Positions 59,914-64,000 of a DNA stretch of 64,000 nucleotides are shown here, one piece after another (the first letter of the stretch is position 1; each line of letters opens with the position of its first letter). A program made the translations under genes and the position numbers. A model generated the notes under the pieces. The model saw nothing but the letters and a program-made list of their open reading frames with translations, made no database searches and had not been told where the DNA came from. The stretch is from Claveliimonas acetigenes (GTDB lineage Bacteria > Bacillota > Clostridia > Lachnospirales > Lachnospiraceae): contig NZ_JAOQJU010000003.1 of assembly GCF_025567385.1 (NCBI RefSeq), positions 124,001 through 188,000 of the forward strand, in the 5' to 3' direction.

Positions 59914-60453
59914 CTAAAATGCAACAATCTTCGCTTTATGCCTGATTTTAGGCAAGAACTTATTCAGCAAATCCGCCGTCTTCATTTTTAAATGAGACGT
60001 ATTAATTCCCGGATTGCATCCAAACCACTCTTCATCTGCCACTTCTTTATCCATAATCAACTGCACATAATCATCTTCGTCATTTATCAGCCCCATCACG
60101 GACGCCGAACCAGGAAGAGCCTTTAAATATTTCTCCATATATTCCGCAGGGGCAAAAGAAAGATGAGACACACCTATTTTATTCCCCAGTTCTGTTGTAT
60201 TTAAAGATTTCCCCGCAGGCATTACCACCAGGAAAAAGCTTGTTTTCTTCTTATTACATAAAAAAATGCTCTTCCGGATCTCTGTCCCCAGCGCTTTATC
60301 TACCTCAATGCATTCTTCCATCGTCTCAACTACATCATTCGTCACACACTCATAAGGGATTTTAAGCTTATCCAACAGCCCATAAACGCTTTTTGCCGTC
60401 GGATTCTCCAGATTCTCCGGTGCCGTATTGCTTTTCTCACTAATATAAACCAT
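59914..60453 (-). CDS. YbaK/ProX-type aminoacyl-tRNA editing deacylase
   Basis: A 179-residue trans-editing protein of the YbaK/EbsC superfamily, which removes wrong amino acids (alanine or cysteine) from tRNA, mostly tRNA(Pro). Visible segments: KSIFLCNKKKTSFFLVVMPAG near residue 63 with the substrate lysines, LSFAPAEYMEKYLKALPGSASVMGL near 97 (loop GSASVMGL) and WFGCNPGINTSHLKM near 142. These match the ProXp-ala/PrdX branch. It is a single-gene unit with its own promoter (60487-60515). Substrate is inferred from family. Confidence 0.88.
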   Translation of the reverse strand: MVYISEKSNTAPENLENPTAKSVYGLLDKLKIPYECVTNDVVETMEECIEVDKALGTEIRKSIFLCNKKKTSFFLVVMPAGKSLNTTELGNKIGVSHLSFAPAEYMEKYLKALPGSASVMGLINDEDDYVQLIMDKEVADEEWFGCNPGINTSHLKMKTADLLNKFLPKIRHKAKIVAF

Positions 60454-60486
60454 AGCCCACTCAACTCCTCTTTCTATTTTGATAGT

Positions 60487-60515
60487 ATTTTAACAATTTC
60501 TTTTCCTCTTGTAAA
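60487..60515 (-). promoter_or_regulatory. Promoter of the YbaK-like gene
   Basis: TTTACA (60515-60510) and TAAAAT (60492-60487) are exactly 17 bases apart on the minus strand. Start near 60480, leader about 27 bases containing GAGGAG. Confidence 0.65.
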
Positions 60516-60524
60516 CAAAATTTT

Positions 60525-60558
60525 AGCTCGTTCGATTCTTTTTCTTCTCGAACGAGCT
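60525..60558 (-). terminator. 11-bp hairpin closing an orphan transcription unit
   Basis: AGCTCGTTCGA (60525-60535) and TCGAACGAGCT (60548-60558) pair perfectly around a 12-base loop. On the minus strand AAAATTTTG follows, so it is a weak terminator by sequence, but it separates the strong promoter at 60714-60742 from the promoter of the YbaK-like gene. Confidence 0.5.
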
Positions 60559-60583
60559 ATTCGTCAAATTCCAGTAATTTCAT
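60557..60583 (-). CDS. Possible 8-codon leader peptide
   Basis: ATG at 60583 encodes MKLLEFDE and stops with TAG inside the first arm of the hairpin at 60525-60558. GAAGGTG lies six bases before the ATG. A ribosome ending there would open the hairpin, which is the design of a regulatory leader peptide. No homologue is known to me and chance is a real possibility. Confidence 0.25.
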   Translation of the reverse strand: MKLLEFDE

Positions 60584-60713
60584 TTTCTACACCTTCGACT
60601 TTCTTAGATTATGAGTAGTGGATTAAGTTTTTGTTGGTCCGTACCTCCTTTTTTAGATTTTAGATTAGGTTTTTTTATAAAAAGTGAAAACTCTGTTTTC
60701 TTTTGTTGAGTAT

Positions 60714-60742
60714 ATAATAGCATAAACCTCGTTTTTTGTCAA
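60714..60742 (-). promoter_or_regulatory. Strong promoter of an orphan short transcript
   Basis: A consensus TTGACA (60742-60737) and TATTAT (60719-60714) are 17 bases apart on the minus strand. The transcript would start near 60707 and has no long ORF before the hairpin at 60525-60558, though it carries AAGGAGG near 60648. The 350-base gap 60454-60803 is thus filled by this unit and the YbaK-gene promoter. Confidence 0.65.
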
Positions 60743-60803
60743 TTAGTTTTTTGATTTTATTTTAATATTCTAAATTTTCAGTCAATTTTGGGTAAAGAAA
60801 AAA

Positions 60804-60874
60804 AGCGGGTGATGGGAATCGAACCCACGTATCCAGCTTGGAAGGCTGGTGTTCTACCATTGAACTACACCCGC
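60804..60874 (-). tRNA. tRNA-Gly (anticodon TCC)
   Basis: A 71-base cloverleaf read on the minus strand: acceptor GCGGGTG/CACCCGC, D-arm with AGTTCAATGGTAGAAC, anticodon stem CCAGC/GCTGG around CTTCCAA (anticodon TCC), and T-arm GTGGGTTCGATTCCCAT. The CCA end is not encoded; a T-run follows directly and may end transcription. The short D-loop and TCC anticodon are typical of glycine tRNA. Confidence 0.96.
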
Positions 60875-60895
60875 GTCATCTCTGACACGCCTAAT

Positions 60896-60924
60896 ACTTT
60901 ATCATAGATTTCCGCAGATTGCAA
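60896..60924 (-). promoter_or_regulatory. Promoter of tRNA-Gly
   Basis: TTGCAA (60924-60919) and TAAAGT (60901-60896) are 17 bases apart on the minus strand, ending 21 bases before the mature 5' end of the tRNA. Confidence 0.7.
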
Positions 60925-60934
60925 GCACTTTTTT

Positions 60935-60987
60935 AAAAAAGCCCGAAGCCAGACAGCTTTTCTATAGAGCTCTCCGCACTCCGGGCT
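60935..60987 (-). terminator. Terminator of the hsp20 gene
   Basis: On the minus strand AGCCCG (60987-60982) and CGGGCT (60945-60940) close a long imperfect stem, followed directly by TTTTTT (60940-60935). It lies 31 bases after the hsp20 stop. Confidence 0.85.
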
Positions 60988-61018
60988 ATATTATTTCAAT
61001 TTATATAAAGAGGTGCCG

Positions 61019-61495
61019 TTATCCCTCGATGGCAATGCATTTCTTATCTTCAACCGCTGATTTCTTTGTCTCTGCCTTCGGAATACTCAGTTTCAATACT
61101 CCGCTCTCATACTTCGCATGAATATCTTCCTGCTTTACATCCTCGCCGACATAGAAAGATCTGCTCATGCTGCCTGCGTAACGCTCCCGGCGGACAAATT
61201 TTCCTGTTTTCTTTTCCTTCTCGTCCTTGTCAAGTCCCTTTGCTGCGCTGATTACCAGATAACCGGCTTTCAGCTCCAGGGAAAGTTCATCTTTCTGAAA
61301 GCCCGGCAGGTCAATATCCACTTCATAGTGGTCATCATGCTCCTGCACATCGGTCTTCATCATATTCGCCGCATGGCGTCCATATAATTTGCGTTCTGCT
61401 TTCCGCATCTCTTTGTTGTCAAAGGACGGAAAATCAAAAAAGTCATCAAAGAAATCGTCAAATAAGTTCTCTCCAAAAATACTAGGTGTCATCAT
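61019..61495 (-). CDS. Hsp20/alpha-crystallin family small heat-shock protein
   Basis: A 158-residue ATP-independent holdase. The N-terminus is rich in Phe (ENLFDDFFDDFFDFPSF), which binds clients. The crystallin domain spans about residues 47-140 with DVQEHDDHYEVDIDLPGFQKDEL, the GSMSRSFYVGEDV strand and the A-x-x-x-n-GVL-like YESGVLKLSIPK. AAAAGGAGCGATG lies before the start. Its promoter contains a CIRCE-like repeat, so HrcA probably represses it and heat or misfolding relieves this. Confidence 0.95.
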   Translation of the reverse strand: MMTPSIFGENLFDDFFDDFFDFPSFDNKEMRKAERKLYGRHAANMMKTDVQEHDDHYEVDIDLPGFQKDELSLELKAGYLVISAAKGLDKDEKEKKTGKFVRRERYAGSMSRSFYVGEDVKQEDIHAKYESGVLKLSIPKAETKKSAVEDKKCIAIEG

Positions 61496-61613
61496 AAGTC
61501 ATCGCTCCTTTTCCTAATTAAAAACATCTTGTTAACTGGAACTGGGGATGATTGGGAAGAAAACGGAACCTTTCTGCCGGTTCCTTTCTTTCCTTCTCCT
61601 TTGTTCTGCATGT

Positions 61614-61642
61614 GTTATAACACATATTTTAGCACTCGTCAA
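61614..61642 (-). promoter_or_regulatory. Promoter of hsp20
   Basis: TTGACG (61642-61637) and TATAAC (61619-61614) are 17 bases apart on the minus strand. The -10 lies inside the palindrome TGTGTTATAACACA (61611-61624). Confidence 0.7.
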
Positions 61643-61655
61643 GCGAAAGCGCTAA
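61629..61655. promoter_or_regulatory. CIRCE-like HrcA operator at the hsp20 promoter
   Basis: TTAGCACTC, nine bases, then AAGCGCTAA. The CIRCE consensus is TTAGCACTC-N9-GAGTGCTAA; the left arm is perfect and the right arm matches at seven of nine. It covers the -35, where HrcA binding would block transcription. Confidence 0.8.
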
Positions 61656-61730
61656 TAATTTTGTGAATTTTCTGTGAAGCTTATTTTCTTTGATTATAGC
61701 AGAAATAAAGGGAAAACCTACTACTACTTT

Positions 61731-62390
61731 TTAGGAAACAAAGTTACCATCTTTCATTCGGAATGACACGTCAGCCATCTCTGCCACCTCCATATCATGC
61801 GTCACGAGAATAACGCAGTATCCTTTCTTATGAGCAAGCTCGCAGAGTATATCCATAATATTCTGCGTATTTTCCCCGTCAAGATTCCCCGTCGGCTCAT
61901 CCCCCAGAATAATTTTCGCGTTAGATGCAAGGCTCCTGGCAATAGCTACCCGCTGACGTTCTCCTCCCGACAGCTTTGACGGGAAGCGTTTCATCTGTTC
62001 CTCCCGGATACCCACAGCTTCCAGCAATTTGGCCGCCCGCGGCCTGGCGTCTTTGGGAGTTATGCCACACAACTCCATAGGAAAACAGACATTTTCCATA
62101 ACAGTCAGAAGCGGAAACAGATGAAATACCTGAAAAATCATAGAAATACTTTCCCGCCGGTACCGGTCAAGATTCAACTCTGCCAGGCTGTCCCCCTGAA
62201 ATCTGATGGTTCCCTCTGTCGGCAGATCCAATCCCGCAAGCAAAGACAGGAACGTAGATTTTCCCGAACCGGAAGCTCCCACAACTGCATAAACTTTCCC
62301 CTCCTCAAACTCGCAGGAGATTCCTGACACTGCCGCCCTCTGCGCATTCTTATACCTATACGTTACATTTTCCAGACTCAAAACCGCCAT
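61731..62390 (-). CDS. ABC transporter ATP-binding protein (MacB/LolD-type)
   Basis: A 219-residue ATPase. Walker A VGASGSGKST near residue 36, Q-loop IFQVFHLFPLLTVMENV near 85, signature LSGGERQRVAIARS near 140, Walker B IILGDEPTGNLDG near 160 and the switch histidine in VTHDMEVAEMA. The sequence belongs to the group that pairs with FtsX-like permeases, which is the gene 19 bases upstream. Such systems export lipids or peptides or act mechanically across the envelope; the substrate is unknown. Confidence 0.93.
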   Translation of the reverse strand: MAVLSLENVTYRYKNAQRAAVSGISCEFEEGKVYAVVGASGSGKSTFLSLLAGLDLPTEGTIRFQGDSLAELNLDRYRRESISMIFQVFHLFPLLTVMENVCFPMELCGITPKDARPRAAKLLEAVGIREEQMKRFPSKLSGGERQRVAIARSLASNAKIILGDEPTGNLDGENTQNIMDILCELAHKKGYCVILVTHDMEVAEMADVSFRMKDGNFVS

Positions 62391-62409
62391 ACTTCTCCCT
62401 CCAACCTTC

Positions 62410-64000
62410 TTATTCCTTTATCTGCAACAGCTCCAGACACTTTCGTCCGGTCACCTGTATTGCCGCCAGTACTGCTCCGCAGACGCATCCTGAGAAATAC
62501 AGCGCCAAACAGCGTGCCAGCGTTTCAATGCTTCTTGTAAACAATGTCTTTCCAAATAGGGCCAGACCAAGCGTGACAAGCGCAATCGCCGCAGCACACA
62601 GCAACACTTGTCCAAAAATCAACATGCAGCGGGCACGCTTCTTTGTAACGCCAAGAATCCGCAGACATGCCGCTTCCCGCGCAGACTGCATGATTACCAG
62701 CCCTGATCCCAGCAGCCCGATAACCAGCGCCACAACCATAGCAATTGGAAACAGCTCATCTATCAGTGTACAGATCCGCCGCGCACCCTCCACCGACTCC
62801 GAATCAATGTGAAAAGATGCCAACGGCGCATATCTTACATTCCGGCTTTTTTCTTCTTCCAACAATCTATTTAACTCTTTAAGTTTCCCATTGTCCGCCG
62901 CAGTAAATTCACAGTACCCAATCTGAAAGGGCTGGCCATAAAGTTCCTCTGCCGCATCATTTACCACCGAAAAAACACCTGCTGCCACCGCTTCCTTCTC
63001 CGTATGCAAAATCCCCACCACCTTGTAGGCTTTCCCGGCCTGTTCCACCGCAGACAGGAAATCTTCCTCTTCTTTATAAAACTGAAAATCCGCGTCTTCC
63101 CGCAGACGCTCCATAAAAGAATACAGGTCATCTGATAACAGCGTTATCTCATCTCCCGGGTGGACGCCCAGCATCTCAGCAAGCGTCTCTCCCATCAGGC
63201 AAACCGCTCCTGTGCGTTCAAAAACAGAAGCATCATATCCGTCCGCCCAGGTAACCGTGTAATCATCTTCCAGATAGCGCCCGAAATCATTGGTAAATGT
63301 AATAGGACTTAAAATGCCGGATTGATTTACACGCACATTAAAATTAGAAGTATAGTAATAAAAATCCTTAACCAGATCCGCTTTTGATAATTCCGTAACA
63401 GATGATGAGGAAAAACCTGCCGCCACGCCCTTTACGGCAAGTCCCCGGTATGCGTCCCTGTATGCAAGTTCTGTCAGGATTAACGCTCCCATCCCGGCAG
63501 TCAACACAACCGTAAGTACAAGCGACACTGCAGTTGTCCCCATCCCACGCCGCATACGGCGCAGAATGTAACCCCACGTCTGACGCAGCGCATTGTATTT
63601 CCCATGGACAGGCGGCTGGCCATCCTCAACGCCGGATAATTTTACAATAGCAGGCCTGACAAGAACCCCGGATCTAATATCCGTCTCCGGTTCTGCGGTT
63701 TTAAAAAATTTTCTATTTCTTCCTGCACGCCCGTTACTCTCCTGCTGCAGTTCCAGCGGAGATGTTTTCTTCATTTTCCACAAAGATAATCCCAGAAAAG
63801 ACAACGTAAATACCATCTCTGCAATCAGGCAGAAGATTACCACACCATTCGGAAGTCCTGCATTCAGAACATAGGCAAATCCTTCCGGAGCGCTGTCAAC
63901 CGACATTTTTGCAAGCGTTTTTTCCACCGTATAAGACGCATAAAAAAGGCCTGCTATACCGCCGGCAGCCATTGCAAATACCGCCAGGATACAAAATGGA
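62410..64000 (-). CDS. FtsX-like ABC permease, C-terminal part (cut by right window edge)
   Basis: About 530 C-terminal residues are visible, and the frame stays open to the window edge through hydrophobic residues (PFCILAVFAMAAGG), so the ATG at 63972 is internal. Membrane helices: one near the edge, VVIFCLIAEMVFTLSFLGLSLW, a helix TAVSLVLTVVLTAGMGALIL before a large extracellular domain of about 230 residues, and three at the end (MVVALVIGLLGSGLVI, LLCAAAIALVTLGLALFG, ALYFSGCVCGAVLAAIQV). This is the long FtsX/MacB-like arrangement with a duplicated permease half. It works with the ATPase downstream. Confidence 0.88.
   Translation of the reverse strand, partial: PFCILAVFAMAAGGIAGLFYASYTVEKTLAKMSVDSAPEGFAYVLNAGLPNGVVIFCLIAEMVFTLSFLGLSLWKMKKTSPLELQQESNGRAGRNRKFFKTAEPETDIRSGVLVRPAIVKLSGVEDGQPPVHGKYNALRQTWGYILRRMRRGMGTTAVSLVLTVVLTAGMGALILTELAYRDAYRGLAVKGVAAGFSSSSVTELSKADLVKDFYYYTSNFNVRVNQSGILSPITFTNDFGRYLEDDYTVTWADGYDASVFERTGAVCLMGETLAEMLGVHPGDEITLLSDDLYSFMERLREDADFQFYKEEEDFLSAVEQAGKAYKVVGILHTEKEAVAAGVFSVVNDAAEELYGQPFQIGYCEFTAADNGKLKELNRLLEEEKSRNVRYAPLASFHIDSESVEGARRICTLIDELFPIAMVVALVIGLLGSGLVIMQSAREAACLRILGVTKKRARCMLIFGQVLLCAAAIALVTLGLALFGKTLFTRSIETLARCLALYFSGCVCGAVLAAIQVTGRKCLELLQIKE

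Noticed and set aside
60454..60803. T-box or other known riboswitch upstream of the YbaK-like gene
   Set aside because: No AGGGUGG T-box sequence or other riboswitch core was found. The leader has only a hairpin and a tiny ORF.

Overview
The window looks like chromosomal DNA of a low-to-mid GC Gram-positive anaerobe, most likely a gut Lachnospiraceae. The inference rests on strong AGGAGG ribosome-binding sites, sigma-A promoters, a selenium-metabolism LysR regulator with YedE/YedF, a CIRCE/HrcA-type site, SLH-anchored repeat proteins and a sialic-acid operon using a sodium:solute symporter. The species cannot be fixed from sequence alone. No insertion sequence, prophage, integrase or CRISPR array was seen.

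Layout. (1) 1-7.8 kb, minus strand: a selenium cluster read yedF-selD-selA-selB-lysR-cysteine desulfurase-yedE, with yedE cut by the left edge. selD is itself a selenoprotein gene with an in-frame TGA at codon 16. (2) 8.0-11.2 kb, plus strand: an RlmI-like methyltransferase, a YerB/DUF3048 lipoprotein and UDP-galactopyranose mutase (glf). (3) 11.2-33.9 kb, minus strand: a 21-gene surface-polysaccharide locus that starts with an LCP ligase and ends with a double-domain acyltransferase. It has two priming sugar transferases and two Wzy-like polymerases but one flippase, so it looks like two modules joined near 22-23.5 kb. The distal, AT-rich module adds TagD/TagF (CDP-glycerol), an Alg13/Alg14-like pair and a probable galactofuranosyltransferase that fits the neighbouring glf. 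(4) 34.2-36.3 kb: a glucose-type PTS permease (IICBA) with a structured leader. (5) 36.5-46.0 kb: a 3194-residue secreted repeat protein with three C-terminal SLH domains.

(6) 46.3-49.9 kb: a signalling module with two LytTR response regulators flanking one GHKL sensor kinase. The kinase gene is frameshifted at a run of eight G, which may be a phase-variation switch or a sequencing error. Two different direct repeats with LytTR-box spacing lie in the two divergent intergenic regions: one in front of the giant SLH gene, the other between the kinase and the second regulator. (7) 49.9-52.0 kb: a membrane-anchored FKBP-domain protein and a small alarmone synthetase. (8) 52.1-59.9 kb: sialic acid and amino-sugar catabolism in two apparent transcription units, nanE-nanA-transporter-yhcH and nanK-rpiR-nagA, with divergent nagB. 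Together they take external sialic acid to fructose-6-phosphate. (9) 59.9-64 kb: a YbaK/ProX-type deacylase, an unexplained short transcription unit with its own strong promoter, tRNA-Gly(TCC), an Hsp20 gene under a CIRCE-like operator, and an ABC transporter whose FtsX-type permease runs off the right edge.

Start sites were moved from the longest open frame where a Shine-Dalgarno sequence clearly chose another codon. All functional calls are from reading the translations; no database search was run.
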